From Achromobacter sp. MYb9 (GTDB lineage: Bacteria > Pseudomonadota > Gammaproteobacteria > Burkholderiales > Burkholderiaceae_B): a stretch of 64,000 nucleotides of DNA. The position numbers were made by a program, and so were the translations under genes. Numbering within the stretch: position 1 is the stretch's first letter; each line of letters opens with the position of its first letter. The stretch lies in assembly GCF_002975275.1 (NCBI RefSeq), contig NZ_PCOQ01000005.1, positions 124,001 to 188,000 of the forward strand. The letters are read 5' to 3'. Below the pieces are notes generated by a model. It ran no database searches and was not told where the DNA came from. It saw only the letters and a list, made by a program, of their open reading frames with translations. Positions 1-9,005 of the stretch are shown here, piece by piece.

Positions 1-147
1 ATCGGACTGCGCGGCCTGGATGCCGGCCGCGAGATCGCGGCGCACATCGGCGCTAAGCGCGTTGACCGGGGGATGATCCAGCGTGATGACCAGGATGTCT
101 TCGTCGCGGCGCGCGTGGGCAGCGCCGGCAGGGCTCTTGTCCGTCAT
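1..147 (-). CDS. Enoyl-CoA hydratase/isomerase family protein, N-terminal part
   Basis: Only the first 49 codons lie in the window; the gene runs off the left edge. The segment DILVITLDHPPVNALSADVR at about residues 17-36 is the first beta-strand and the P-x-N-A-L motif of the crotonase fold, as found in enoyl-CoA hydratases and in the N-terminus of FadB/FadJ-type multifunctional proteins. A single-domain hydratase and a bifunctional 3-hydroxyacyl-CoA dehydrogenase fusion cannot be told apart from this fragment. The gene is divergent from the LysR gene at 312, which may regulate it. Confidence 0.7.
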   Translation of the reverse strand, partial: MTDKSPAGAAHARRDEDILVITLDHPPVNALSADVRRDLAAGIQAAQSD

Positions 148-244
148 GGGACCTTGTCTCCAGTGGGGCGTCCGCCGTGGCGGCGCCTGGCGGGCCGGGA
201 ACGGCTCGTCTCTTATTTCCTTATTCTTTCCCAGTAAAGATGTC

Positions 245-291
245 TTGACAATGGCATCGGGAATTGACATGGCGGATAATAAAATTTGACA
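245..291. promoter_or_regulatory. Three TTGACA copies in the divergent gap ahead of the LysR gene
   Basis: TTGACA occurs at 245-250, 264-269 and 286-291, in otherwise unusually AT-rich DNA for this genome (about 210-300). A GATAAT-like hexamer lies at 275-280. The copies may be -35 elements or spaced regulator half-sites. No single pair has an ideal 17-bp spacing to the GATAAT, so exact promoter placement is uncertain. Confidence 0.3.
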
Positions 292-311
292 ATAACAGTG
301 GAGGACCTGCT

Positions 312-1241
312 ATGGACACCAAATCCCTGACATTGCTGGTGGAAATCCTGGATGCCGGCAATCTCAGCGAGGCCGCGCGCCGCCTGAAAATGACGCGCGC
401 CAACGTCAGCTATCACTTGAACCAGCTAGAGCGCTCGGTGGGCATGCAACTGGTGCGGCGCACCACGCGCCACGTTGAAGCCACCGAAATCGGACTGAAG
501 CTGTATCAGCATGGCCGCAGCATCCAGGACGAACTGGTGGCGGCCCGCGAGTCCGTTGAAACCTTGGGCAAGACGCCGCAAGGCAAGGTGCGCCTGAGCG
601 TGCCCAGCGGCTATGGGCAGTTTGTGATGACGCCGTGGCTGCTGGAATTCAAGCTGGCGTATCCGGACATCGTGCTGGACGTGCTGTTCGAGAACAGCGT
701 GGACGATCTGCTGCGCGACGAAGTCGATATTGCGGTGCGCATCATGTCGGAACCGCCGCAGAACCTGGTGGCGCGTGAATTGGGCAAGGTCCGCTACGTG
801 GCGTGCGCGTCCAAGGCCTACGCTGACTGCCGCGGCCTGCCGCAGCGCCCCGAAGATCTGGCGGGTACGCCCGTGATCAGCGCGGCGGTCATCGGACGGC
901 CGCTGCGGCTGTCGGCCTACTACGGCGGCGAGCCGCGTCAGCAGGTGGTGCTGGAACCCACCGTGATATCGCGCAATTACGCGTTCCTGCGCGATGCGAT
1001 CCGCGCCGGGCTGGGCGTGGGCGTCGTGCCCGACTATGTCGTGCATGACGATATCGCCCGCGGCGACCTGCTGGCGGCGCTGACCGAATGGCGGTTGAGC
1101 ATCTTCGGCCGCGGCATGTACATGCTCTATATGCCGAACCGGCACCATCCCCGGGCGATTTCCATGATGATCGAGTTCATCCTGGAACGGGCCCAGCGGG
1201 GTCACGAGGGCCAGGCGGGTTTGCTGGCACCGGCGGGCTGA
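312..1241 (+). CDS. LysR-family transcriptional regulator
   Basis: 309 residues, the usual LTTR length. The N-terminal winged HTH (residues about 1-60, with AARRLKMTRANVSYHLNQLE as the recognition region) is followed by a periplasmic-binding-protein-like effector domain starting near residue 90. The start at 312 is preferred over an in-frame ATG at 264, because GGAGG lies about 7 bases upstream of 312 and the HTH begins immediately after it. The gene is divergent from the enoyl-CoA hydratase-like gene, the classic LTTR/target layout. The effector is unknown. Confidence 0.9.
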   Translation: MDTKSLTLLVEILDAGNLSEAARRLKMTRANVSYHLNQLERSVGMQLVRRTTRHVEATEIGLKLYQHGRSIQDELVAARESVETLGKTPQGKVRLSVPSGYGQFVMTPWLLEFKLAYPDIVLDVLFENSVDDLLRDEVDIAVRIMSEPPQNLVARELGKVRYVACASKAYADCRGLPQRPEDLAGTPVISAAVIGRPLRLSAYYGGEPRQQVVLEPTVISRNYAFLRDAIRAGLGVGVVPDYVVHDDIARGDLLAALTEWRLSIFGRGMYMLYMPNRHHPRAISMMIEFILERAQRGHEGQAGLLAPAG

Positions 1242-1294
1242 GCGGCCAGGCACGCAACTTGCTGTCCCCATCCCATATCGAATGCGGGGGCAAG

Positions 1295-2503
1295 ATGGAG
1301 ATCACGACACCGGTGCAGCCGGCGCCGGACGCGGCGGAGCGGGCGAGGCCGACGGAAGCCGCCGCCGGGGACACGGCTGTCCCCGATAAGGTGACGGCCC
1401 AGGACGCCGGGTTGATCCCGGATTCGCCGCCCGATACGCCCCATGTGTGGGCACGCGGCGCCTGCCTGACCACGCTGACGGTCCTGGCGGTGTTGTTCAC
1501 GCTCAAGCTGGCGCAGGAATTCATCGTGCCCGTGGTGATGGCGATCGTCATCGCCTATGCGCTGGACCCCATCGTGAGCCTGATGGGACGCGCCCGGGTG
1601 CCGCGCGTGATCGGCATACTGATCCTGATGTTCGCGATCGCCACCGGCCTGGCCGGGCTGGCCTACGTGACGCAGAACCAGGTCAGCTCCATCGTGCAGG
1701 CGTTGCCGGAGATTTCGGGCAAGCTCTCGCGTATCCTGGCCGGCGTGTCCAGCGGCGACGGCTCCATTTTTGAAAAGATGAAAGGCGCGGTCAGCCTGCT
1801 ACAGGACAACGGCGGGATCGTGCCCGGCCGGCAGGTGGTCGTGGCCAAGTCCGATTCCGGCCTGAGCGATTTTCTGCTGTGGGGATCGAAGGGCGTGGCC
1901 GCCTTTATCGGGCAGGCCACGATGAGCGCATTCCTGGTGTTCTTCCTGCTGTTGTCTGGCAATGCCTTCAAGCGCAAGTTCGTGAAGGTGGCGGGAACGA
2001 CCTTGTCGCAGAAGAAAATCAGTGTGCACATGCTGGACCAGATAAACAGCGCCATTCACCGGTACATGGCGATGATGCTGGTGACGAACCTGGCGTTGGG
2101 CCTGATGTCGTGGATCGCATTCCGCCTGTTGGGCCTGGAGAACGCGACGACCTGGGCGGTGGTGGCTGGCGCATTGCACATCATTCCTTACTTTGGTCCG
2201 TTGCTGACGGCGGTGGGGACGGGAATCGCGGCGCTTATCCAGTTCGGCGAGATCGGCCCGGCGCTGGCGGTGGCCGGCAGTTCGGTGGCCATCGCCTTGT
2301 TGATGGGCGTGGTGGTCACGACCTGGATGTCGGGGCGCATCGCCAGGATGAACGCCGTGGCGGTGTTCATGCTGCTGTTGTTGTTCACGTGGCTGTGGGG
2401 CGTGTGGGGGACGCTGTTGTCGGTGCCTCTTGCCTTCATCGCCAAGGTGGTCGCCGATCACGTCGAAGGGCTGGAAGCCGTGTCGGAGTTTCTGGGCGAA
2501 TAG
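1295..2503 (+). CDS. AI-2E family (PerM/UPF0118) transporter
   Basis: 402 residues. A hydrophilic N-terminal segment of about 60 residues is followed by paired membrane helices (about 65-120), a central soluble domain (about 120-210) and five further helices. The C-terminal helices carry the HIIPYFGP-like motif (ALHIIPYFGPLLTAVGTGI) typical of the AI-2E transporter/PerM family of inner-membrane permeases, whose substrates are mostly unproven. GGGGGCAAG precedes the ATG. The next gene starts 3 bases after the stop, suggesting co-transcription with the broken antiporter. Confidence 0.88.
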   Translation: MEITTPVQPAPDAAERARPTEAAAGDTAVPDKVTAQDAGLIPDSPPDTPHVWARGACLTTLTVLAVLFTLKLAQEFIVPVVMAIVIAYALDPIVSLMGRARVPRVIGILILMFAIATGLAGLAYVTQNQVSSIVQALPEISGKLSRILAGVSSGDGSIFEKMKGAVSLLQDNGGIVPGRQVVVAKSDSGLSDFLLWGSKGVAAFIGQATMSAFLVFFLLLSGNAFKRKFVKVAGTTLSQKKISVHMLDQINSAIHRYMAMMLVTNLALGLMSWIAFRLLGLENATTWAVVAGALHIIPYFGPLLTAVGTGIAALIQFGEIGPALAVAGSSVAIALLMGVVVTTWMSGRIARMNAVAVFMLLLLFTWLWGVWGTLLSVPLAFIAKVVADHVEGLEAVSEFLGE

Positions 2504-2506
2504 GCA

Positions 2507-3702
2507 ATGAATATCGAAGCGGTCTGGTTTCTGCTGATCGGCGCGTTGTTCGTCTTGATGGTGGTGTCGAAGCGGCTGATCGATGCGCTGCCCATGACGG
2601 GGGCCATGGTGTATCTGGGGGTCGGCTTCCTGATCGGCCCGGCGGGCTTGGGGCTGCTGAAGCTGGACCTGTACGGCGATAGTCACTTGCTGCGCCTGGC
2701 GACCGAAGCGGCGTTGCCCGTTTCACTGTTCGCCGTGGGCATGCACTTGCGCGTGGCGTGCGGGCACGCGTTGTGGCGCTTGCCCTTGCGCCTGGCCGCC
2801 CCAGCCATGTTGCTGACCATCGGCTTGATGACGGCGTTCGGGCTGGGCTTCCTGGGTCTGGACCTGGGCGCGGCGCTGCTCATGGCGGCCGCGTTGGCGC
2901 CGACGGACCCCGTGCTGGCCAACGAACTGCGGCCGCGCTGATCTGGGGCGTGGCCGGGGCGGTGGCGATCGGGTGGCTGATGGGCACGCTGGGCGAACGT
3001 CTGATCGCCATGCTGCGTATCCGTTACGGCAACGCCTTGGGGCTGGACGAATTCCTGGCGCTGGGCCTGATGGCGCTGTGCTATGGGGCGACGTTGCTTG
3101 CCCACGGCTACGGCTTTCTTGCGGTCTTCTGCGCCGGGGTGGCGTTGCGCCAGCAGGAATTGCGCGCCACCGGCAGCGCGCGCAAGCCACGGGATGCCTT
3201 GCAGGAAGTGACGCTTGCCGAACAGGAACAAAGCGAACAGGACCCGCGTCTGGCGCATGCGCAATTGGCCGAATCGATGATGGCGACCTCGGTGGGGATG
3301 GAACGGTTCGCCGAGTTGGCGCTGATGCTGATCATCGGCTGCGTGGTGTCCGCGCATTGGCGCGAACTGCTGGGTTGGACGCCGCTGCTGGTGGCTGCCG
3401 TGCTGTTTGTCGTGGTGCGGCCGGCCAGCGTCATGCTGGCGCTGGCCGGCTCCACGCTTGATTGGCGGCAGCGTGGGCTGGCAAGCTGGCTGGGCATTCG
3501 CGGCGTCGGCACGTTCTACTATTTGCTGCTGGGGGTGGAGCAGGCGCCCGATGGGGTGGCGAGAGCACTGGCGCCGCTCTTGCTGGCCACCATCGTCGCG
3601 TCGGTGCTGGTGCATGGCATATCGGCCTCGCCCTTGATGGGGTGGTACGCGACGCGCCTGTCGGCGCGAACGCGCCGCGGCAAGACATCGCGGCCCACGT
3701 AG
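2507..3702 (+). pseudogene. Cation:proton antiporter (CPA1/NhaP type), disrupted by an internal out-of-frame deletion
   Basis: The first frame (2507-2941, 144 aa) is a normal antiporter N-terminus, with helices from residue 7, the motif VGFLIGPAGLGLL, and LAPTDPVLANEL at about 130-141. It then stops at TGA after LRPR. Homologous sequence resumes at once in frame +1, from LIWGVAGAVAIGWLMG (about 2938) to 3702. In intact family members about 50 residues lie between DPVLA and the WxVxGGxxIGxLxG helix, and these include the catalytic Asn-Asp helix. That segment is missing here. The total of about 395 residues against a usual 440 fits a deletion of roughly 150 nt plus a frameshift. The product should not transport ions. 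Confidence 0.8.
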
Positions 3703-3744
3703 GCCGGGGTTGGTATGCTGACGGCTTGCTCCGACGGAAACCCT

Positions 3745-5073
3745 ATGCCCGATACGTCCCGATCTCCGACGCCGTCAGCCCCCCATTCCGCCTTGGCGTC
3801 CGACGTGCGCCGGACGCAATTGCGGCGCATGAAGCTTGCCGCGCTGGCCTTGCTGGTTGCCATGATCAGCGGCTTCATCACCAGCCACGTGATGGGCGGG
3901 CAGGGCGTGTGGGCATGGGTGCGGGCATTTTGCGAAGCCGCGACGGTGGGCGCGCTGGCGGACTGGTTCGCGGTGGTGGCGCTGTTTCGCCGGCCGATGG
4001 GCCTGCCGATCCCGCACACCGCCATCATTCCCAGCAACAAGGATCGCATCGGCGACAACCTGGCCGTGTTCGTCCGCGACCATTTCCTGGACCCGGACAC
4101 CTTGATGGAAAAGCTGCGGGTGTTTGATCCCGCCGCCCGCCTGTCCCGCTGGCTGGTGCGGCCGCGCCAGGCGCATGCGCTGAGCGACGGCGCCCGCCGG
4201 GTGGCCCTGCAGACGCTGGACCTGCTGGACGACCACGCCGTGCGCGGCGTCATCCAGGAGTTCGTGGTGAAGAACCTGCGCCGCTGGGACGCGGCCGGGA
4301 CGGTGGGCGAGATCCTGGGCCTCTTGACCCGCGACGGGCGCCATCAGGAACTGCTGGATGCGGCCATGGAACGGCTGGGCGGGTACCTGGGCGAAGACGA
4401 CGTAAAGGAACGCGCATCGACGCTGCTGGTGAAATTCGCCCGCAAGGAATGGCCGCGGATCATCGCGGCCGTCGACGTCGTCAAGTCGGTGGACGGCATT
4501 GCCGACAACCTTGCCGACCGGCTGGCCCTGGCGCTGGTGCAGGAGGTGCGCGACGTTCTATCCGAACCCGACCATCCCGTCAGGCGCGACTACGAGGCCT
4601 GGGTGCTGAACTACATCGAACGCTTGAAGTCCGATCCGGCCCTGTCGGCGCAGGTCGAAGAACTGAAGCAGCGCGCCATCGACCATCCGAAAGTGCAGGA
4701 GTACGTGCAGGGCCTGTGGGATGACATTCACGCGGCGTTGCGGCGCGATCTGTCGAACGAGGAGTCGGCGCTGGCCCGCCATCTGGAAAGCGCCTTGCTG
4801 GCGCTGGGCCGCAAACTGGGTGAAGACCCGGGGCTGCGCGACGCCATCAACAACCACGTTCTTGGCAGCGCCCGGCGCCTGACCGGCCGCCTGCGGATCG
4901 GCGTGACGGAGCATATTTCGCGCACCGTGAAGCACTGGGACGAGCGCCATCTGGTTGACGAACTGGAACTGAGCGTGGGGCGCGACCTGCAATACATCCG
5001 CTTCAACGGCACCTTGGTGGGCGGGCTGATCGGCGTGGCGCTGCACGCGCTGGTGCTGCTGGTCAATCGTTAA
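3745..5073 (+). CDS. DUF445 family inner-membrane protein
   Basis: 442 residues from the ATG at 3745; an in-frame ATG at 3715 would add ten residues. A TM helix at about 33-52 is followed by the family signature GALADWFAVVALFRRPMG (about 75-92) and IPHTAIIPSNKDRIG. A long charged, helical soluble region comes next, and a C-terminal TM helix (LVGGLIGVALHALVLLVN) ends the protein. This is the DUF445 layout. The family is widespread in the inner membrane and its biochemical role is not established. Confidence 0.88.
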   Translation: MPDTSRSPTPSAPHSALASDVRRTQLRRMKLAALALLVAMISGFITSHVMGGQGVWAWVRAFCEAATVGALADWFAVVALFRRPMGLPIPHTAIIPSNKDRIGDNLAVFVRDHFLDPDTLMEKLRVFDPAARLSRWLVRPRQAHALSDGARRVALQTLDLLDDHAVRGVIQEFVVKNLRRWDAAGTVGEILGLLTRDGRHQELLDAAMERLGGYLGEDDVKERASTLLVKFARKEWPRIIAAVDVVKSVDGIADNLADRLALALVQEVRDVLSEPDHPVRRDYEAWVLNYIERLKSDPALSAQVEELKQRAIDHPKVQEYVQGLWDDIHAALRRDLSNEESALARHLESALLALGRKLGEDPGLRDAINNHVLGSARRLTGRLRIGVTEHISRTVKHWDERHLVDELELSVGRDLQYIRFNGTLVGGLIGVALHALVLLVNR

Positions 5074-5221
5074 CAAGGCTGATCGCTTGTATCAGGAATG
5101 AAGAATGCTGGCCGACGGGGCGGCGCCGGTGCTATTGTCATTGGCGCCCCGGGCGTGGCCGGCGCAGTCCGCGCCGCGCCGGGCACCCGCACTTCGCGTG
5201 CATGATTCCAGGAGGCACTTC

Positions 5222-5746
5222 ATGAAGAAAATCTCGATGCTTGTCGCGGCGCTGGCACTGGCGGGCGCTTCGGGCGCGGCGCTGGCCGAAGACGTCTCGA
5301 TGTCGTTCCTGACGGCCGACGGCATAGGCAAGAGCGCTGGCACGATTTCGCTGAAGGACACCAAAGGCGGCTTGGAGATCACGCCCAACCTGACGGGCCT
5401 GCCTCCAGGCGAACATGGCTTTCACGTTCATGAAAAAGGTTCGTGCATGCCGGGTCCGGTGAACGGTCAGACGGCGCCCGGCGGCGCGGCCGGTGGCCAT
5501 CTGGACCCGAAGGGCACCAAGGCCCACAAAGGCCCGATGGCGACCGATGGCCATCAGGGCGACCTGCCATTCATCGTGGTGGCCGCCGATGGCACCGCGA
5601 AGAAAGCGGTCGTGGCGCCCCACTTGAAACTGGCCGACGTGAAGGCGCGCGCGGTCATGGTGCATGTGGGCGGCGACAACTACAGCGACACGCCCGCGCC
5701 GTTGGGCGGTGGAGGCGGCCGCCTGGTTTGCGGTGTGGTGAAGTAG
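5222..5746 (+). CDS. sodC: Superoxide dismutase [Cu-Zn], periplasmic
   Basis: 174 residues. MKKISMLVAALALAGASGAA-LA is a Sec signal peptide cleaved after about residue 22. All metal ligands are visible: Cu ligands H68, H70 and H148, bridging H93, and Zn ligands H102, H111 and D114. C75 and C170 form the conserved disulfide. The enzyme converts superoxide to peroxide and oxygen in the periplasm. CAGGAGG lies 8 bases before the ATG, so this start is chosen over upstream in-frame ATGs that would bury the signal peptide. Confidence 0.97.
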   Translation: MKKISMLVAALALAGASGAALAEDVSMSFLTADGIGKSAGTISLKDTKGGLEITPNLTGLPPGEHGFHVHEKGSCMPGPVNGQTAPGGAAGGHLDPKGTKAHKGPMATDGHQGDLPFIVVAADGTAKKAVVAPHLKLADVKARAVMVHVGGDNYSDTPAPLGGGGGRLVCGVVK

Positions 5747-5790
5747 TCGAAGCGCCCGCCCAAACGCGTCGGAAAGGCTGCGACGGCCGC

Positions 5791-6414
5791 TCAGGCCGTG
5801 CCGTTGCGGCCATGCAGCCGGTAGCCTTCCCGGCCGGCCAGCCGGTCGTAATAGGCGGAGACCGCGGGCAGGGCGGGCTTGTCGAAAGGCGTGGCGAACC
5901 ACCGGTTCACCGATAGCCCGACGGGAATGTCCGCCAGTGAAAACGCATCGCCCGCCACATGGGCGCCGGTCTGCGCCAATTGCTGTTCGAGGATGCCCAT
6001 GAAGTGCGCCCAGCCCTGGCACGACGCCTGGATACTGGCCGCGTCGCGGTGGTCGGGTGATTGCCGCGCCAACGCCATGAAGGCGTAGCTCCAGGACCGA
6101 TTCAAGTCGGTCGCCTGCCAATCCATCCATTGATCCACGCGGGCGCGCAGCTGGGGCTCGGCGGGATACAAGTATTGGCCGCCGTATTGCGCGGCCAGGT
6201 ATCGGATGATGCTGTTCGATTCCCACAGCACGAAATCGCCGTCCTGGATCACGGGCACCATGGCATTGGGGTTCAGCGCGAGGAATCGCGGATCGTTGGT
6301 CGGCTGAAAGCCCTTGCCCCAGTCCTCACGGGTGAAGGGCAGGTTCAGCTCGGCGCAGGCCCAAAGCACCTTGCGCACGTTGATGGATGACGCTTTACCC
6401 AATATTTTCAGCAT
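5791..6414 (-). CDS. Glutathione S-transferase family protein
   Basis: 207 residues. The thioredoxin-like N-domain begins [20 protein letters not shown]; the S-x-N-V-R-K pattern places the catalytic Ser near residue 9-10. The cis-Pro region follows ([20 protein letters not shown], about 50-70; ESNSI binds the glutamyl group). A helical C-domain (about 88-200) completes the fold. The class resembles theta/beta-like bacterial GSTs with Ser chemistry. It lies downstream of the MFS gene on the same strand with a gap of about 110 bp. The same reading frame is open far upstream, but similarity starts at 6414. Confidence 0.9.
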   Translation of the reverse strand: MLKILGKASSINVRKVLWACAELNLPFTREDWGKGFQPTNDPRFLALNPNAMVPVIQDGDFVLWESNSIIRYLAAQYGGQYLYPAEPQLRARVDQWMDWQATDLNRSWSYAFMALARQSPDHRDAASIQASCQGWAHFMGILEQQLAQTGAHVAGDAFSLADIPVGLSVNRWFATPFDKPALPAVSAYYDRLAGREGYRLHGRNGTA

Positions 6415-6527
6415 CTTGTAGCAGAGCCCGTGAAGAGAATCCGGGCAGTCTAGCGGCCGCCGGGACGGTCCGCCAGATACAGATTGGGGCCGCGCCGTGC
6501 GTAACAGCCGCGGATGGCGGGGCGAAG

Positions 6528-7748
6528 TCAGGCGCCCGCCGGCTGGGGCTGATGGCGAAGCCGCCGCACGGGCGACGCGAACAACACCAGGAATTGCACC
6601 AGGAAGCCCGCCGTGGACACCCACAGGCAGGCTTCCAACCCGACCCGCGCGGCAAGCGTGGCGCCGATCAGTGCGCCGACGGGACGGGCGCCGAACGTGG
6701 CGGTCAGGATCACGGCGGACACGCGGCCCAACAGCGCGTTGGGCGTGACGGCCTGGCGCAAGGTGGTGGTGGTGATCGTCCAGAGGATGGGGCCCGCGCC
6801 GAACAGGAAAAAGCCCACGGCCGCCCACACACCGGACGGAAAGACCAGTGTCGACAGCAAGATGCCGCTTGCCGCCAACGCCGACAGCGGGCCCGAGGCG
6901 ATCATCGCCCCGAACGATAGCCGGCGCGCCAGCCACGGGGCGGCCAATGCGCCCGCCAACATGCCGCCGCCGTACACGCCCAGCGTGACGCCCACGCCGG
7001 CGGCCGACAAGCCCAGGCGTTCGATGGCGTAGACGACGTAGACGGCCTGCAGCACGAACCAGGCGGTATTGAAGAACACGGCGGTCGCCAGTACCGGGCG
7101 CAATAGCGGATGCGTGCCGACAAAGGCGGCGCCTTCGCGCAGGTCGGCCAGCACGCGACGGCGAGCGGCCGGCTGAGGGGTGTCGGACGGCAGCCCCGCC
7201 AGCAGCACCGCCGCCAGCAGAGACAGCGTCGTGGCGATCACATACGCGACGGGGGCGCCGATCCAGCCGACCAGCGCGCCGCCTGCCGCGGGCCCGGCCG
7301 AAAACGCGCTGCTGCGCGCCAGCTCCAGCCAGCGGTTGGCGCTCGCCAGCTCGCTGGCAGGCACCAGCCGGGGCACCAGCGCCGGCGCCGCCACGTTGTA
7401 GGCGACCGTGCCGACCGCGCCCAGGAAACCCAGCGCGGCCAGCCAGTTCAGGCTCAGACCGCCCATGCCCAGCAGCGCCAGCAAGCCCAGCAGGCTGGCC
7501 GCCCGCACGCATTCGGCCGCCGTCATCAGGGCGCGGCGAGACATCCGGTCCGCCAGCACGCCGGCGGGCAGAGACAGCAGCAGGAACGGCAGGGTCTGCG
7601 CGGTTTGAAGATAGCCGGTCTGCGATGCCGTGGCGCCCAGCGCCAGCACGGCGACCAACGGCGCCGCCGCCAAGGCCATCTGTTCGGAAAACTGGGCTGC
7701 CAGATTTGAGGCGGCCAGACGGCGGAAAGCGGAGGGCAGGGCAGGCAT
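6528..7748 (-). CDS. MFS transporter (EntS-like drug/siderophore exporter family)
   Basis: 406 residues with about 11-12 predicted helices from residue 20 onward. The loop 2-3 motif [13 protein letters not shown] (about 63-75) is the MFS motif A variant (G-x-x-A-D-R-x-x-R-R). Overall it matches the MFS_3/EntS-like group of exporters; the substrate is unknown. The start lies 32 bp from the perfect 28-bp palindrome at 7780-7807, which is well placed to be an operator for this gene. Confidence 0.85.
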   Translation of the reverse strand: MPALPSAFRRLAASNLAAQFSEQMALAAAPLVAVLALGATASQTGYLQTAQTLPFLLLSLPAGVLADRMSRRALMTAAECVRAASLLGLLALLGMGGLSLNWLAALGFLGAVGTVAYNVAAPALVPRLVPASELASANRWLELARSSAFSAGPAAGGALVGWIGAPVAYVIATTLSLLAAVLLAGLPSDTPQPAARRRVLADLREGAAFVGTHPLLRPVLATAVFFNTAWFVLQAVYVVYAIERLGLSAAGVGVTLGVYGGGMLAGALAAPWLARRLSFGAMIASGPLSALAASGILLSTLVFPSGVWAAVGFFLFGAGPILWTITTTTLRQAVTPNALLGRVSAVILTATFGARPVGALIGATLAARVGLEACLWVSTAGFLVQFLVLFASPVRRLRHQPQPAGA

Positions 7749-7779
7749 GGGCGACGCCCGTTCGGGGCGCGGTAAACGG

Positions 7780-7807
7780 CAAGGGCACGATCATGATCGT
7801 GCCCTTG
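7780..7807. promoter_or_regulatory. Perfect 28-bp palindrome upstream of the MFS gene
   Basis: The half-site CAAGGGCACGATCA is followed directly by its exact reverse complement with no spacer. Two further matching bases (7777-7778 with 7809-7810) flank a single mismatch. The site lies in the map-MFS gap, 32 bp before the MFS start. No T-run follows on either strand, so it looks more like a dimeric regulator operator than a terminator. Confidence 0.5.
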
Positions 7808-7828
7808 GCGGCCTGCACTCCGTTCCTT

Positions 7829-7858
7829 GCGCCGGCCTCGCGCTTGCGGGGCCGGCGC
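7829..7858 (-). terminator. GC-rich hairpin just after map
   Basis: Nine-bp perfect arms GCGCCGGCC / GGCCGGCGC are separated by 12 bases, starting 10 bases beyond the map stop codon. No U-run follows on the minus strand, so it may be a transcript-stabilising or Rho-assisted stop rather than an intrinsic terminator. Confidence 0.35.
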
Positions 7859-7867
7859 CCTGGACGG

Positions 7868-8659
7868 TCAGGGAATCGGCGGATAGTCGCCGTAGCCGTC
7901 CGGCCAGGGGGTCAGCACCTCGTACCCGGTTTCGGTCACGACGACCATGTGCTCCCATTGGGCCGACAACGAGCGGTCTTTGGTGACCACCGTCCAACCG
8001 TCGGGCAACTGCTTGGTCGCGGGTTTGCCGGCATTGATCATGGGCTCGATGGTGAACATCATGCCGGGTTGCAACACCAGGCCTTCGCCGGGGCGACCGT
8101 AGTGGAGCACTTGCGGCTCGTCGTGATAGATCTGGCCGATGCCGTGGCCACAGTATTCGCGCACGATGCTGAAATGCTCGCGATGCGCGACCGTCTGGAT
8201 GGCATGGCCGATATCGCCCAGCGTGGCGCCGGGCTTGACCGCCATGATGCCCGCTCGCGTGGCTTCGTAGGTGGTGTTGACCAGGCGGCGCGCCAGGGGG
8301 CTGGGTTGTCCCACGTAATACATGCGGCTGGTGTCGCCGAACCACCCGTCCTTGATGACGGCCACGTCGATGTTCAGGATGTCGCCGTTCTTCAGCACCT
8401 TGGCTGACGGGATGCCGTGGCAGATCACATGGTTGACCGACGCGCAGATCGTCTTGGGAAAGCCGTGATAGCCGACGTTGGCCGGAATCGCTTTCAGCAC
8501 GTTCACGATGTACTCGTTGCAGATGCGGTCCAGGTCATCGGTGGTGACGCCAGGGCGCACGTGTTCGCCGATCATGTGCAGCACTTCGGCCGCCATGGCG
8601 CCCGCCTTGCGGGCCATTTCGATATCGGCGGCGGATTTGATGGAAACCTTCTTCGCCAT
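7868..8659 (-). CDS. map: Methionine aminopeptidase, type I
   Basis: 263 residues, the type I length without an N-terminal extension. It removes the initiator Met from nascent proteins in the cytosol. All five M24 metal ligands are visible: the two Asp in [17 protein letters not shown], His in [15 protein letters not shown], Glu in FTIEPMIN and Glu in [11 protein letters not shown]. The ATG follows directly on the stop codon of the ParD-like gene upstream, so translation is probably coupled. It is not beside rpsB/tsf, where the housekeeping copy usually lies in betaproteobacteria, so this is probably a second, accessory copy. Confidence 0.95.
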   Translation of the reverse strand: MAKKVSIKSAADIEMARKAGAMAAEVLHMIGEHVRPGVTTDDLDRICNEYIVNVLKAIPANVGYHGFPKTICASVNHVICHGIPSAKVLKNGDILNIDVAVIKDGWFGDTSRMYYVGQPSPLARRLVNTTYEATRAGIMAVKPGATLGDIGHAIQTVAHREHFSIVREYCGHGIGQIYHDEPQVLHYGRPGEGLVLQPGMMFTIEPMINAGKPATKQLPDGWTVVTKDRSLSAQWEHMVVVTETGYEVLTPWPDGYGDYPPIP

Positions 8660-8905
8660 TTACGCGGCCTCCTGCTGGGCAGCGTCGGGTAAGCGCCGAG
8701 ACAGCGACGCGATGGTGAAGCCTTCGCCCTGTTCGATGCGGATCAGCAATTGGCAGATGTCCGCGTGGCGCAGTTCGGGATAGAGCTCGGACAGCATGCC
8801 GATGCGCATCCAGTGTTCGGCCTGGGAATTGATCGAGCGGCTGAGGGCGCCGCTGGCGACGCGCAGATTCTCATGCATCTGCTCGGAGATTTTGACGAGA
8901 CCCAT
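8660..8905 (-). CDS. ParD-like antitoxin family protein
   Basis: 81 residues. The N-terminal segment VKISEQMHENLRVASGALS, followed by SINSQAEHWMRIGMLSE, matches a ribbon-helix-helix ParD-like family (Pfam ParD_like) normally classed as an antitoxin and DNA-binding autorepressor. No ParE or other small toxin is adjacent; the only partner is map, whose ATG abuts this stop. An inverted repeat at 8915-8941, just before the start, is a good candidate for its own operator. Confidence 0.8.
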   Translation of the reverse strand: MGLVKISEQMHENLRVASGALSRSINSQAEHWMRIGMLSELYPELRHADICQLLIRIEQGEGFTIASLSRRLPDAAQQEAA

Positions 8906-8914
8906 GGTGGGAAT

Positions 8915-8941
8915 GATCCGTATATGGTTTGTATATGGATC
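8915..8941. promoter_or_regulatory. Inverted-repeat operator/promoter of the parD-like/map operon
   Basis: The arms GATCCGTATA and TATATGGATC pair at 9 of 10 positions across a 7-base spacer. The element also contains two direct GTATATGG copies (8920-8927 and 8931-8938). It is strongly AT-rich compared with its surroundings and lies 10 bp upstream of the ParD-like start, where RHH autorepressors usually bind. A -10-like element (TATACA on the minus strand) falls within it. Confidence 0.5.
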
Positions 8942-9005
8942 ATATCTTACTGCGGGGCCGCAGACCGTGCAAATCGGGGGCCAACGGGGCGGCTGCGGTC
9001 CGCTC

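Noticed and set aside
5791..7818. A single 675-codon minus-strand frame covering GST and MFS regions
   Set aside because: Only the last 207 codons have GST similarity. The upstream part is an out-of-frame Arg/Gly-rich reading of the MFS gene, so this is not a fusion.
8660..8905. A complete ParDE toxin-antitoxin system
   Set aside because: No ParE-like or other small toxin frame exists beside the ParD-like gene on either strand.
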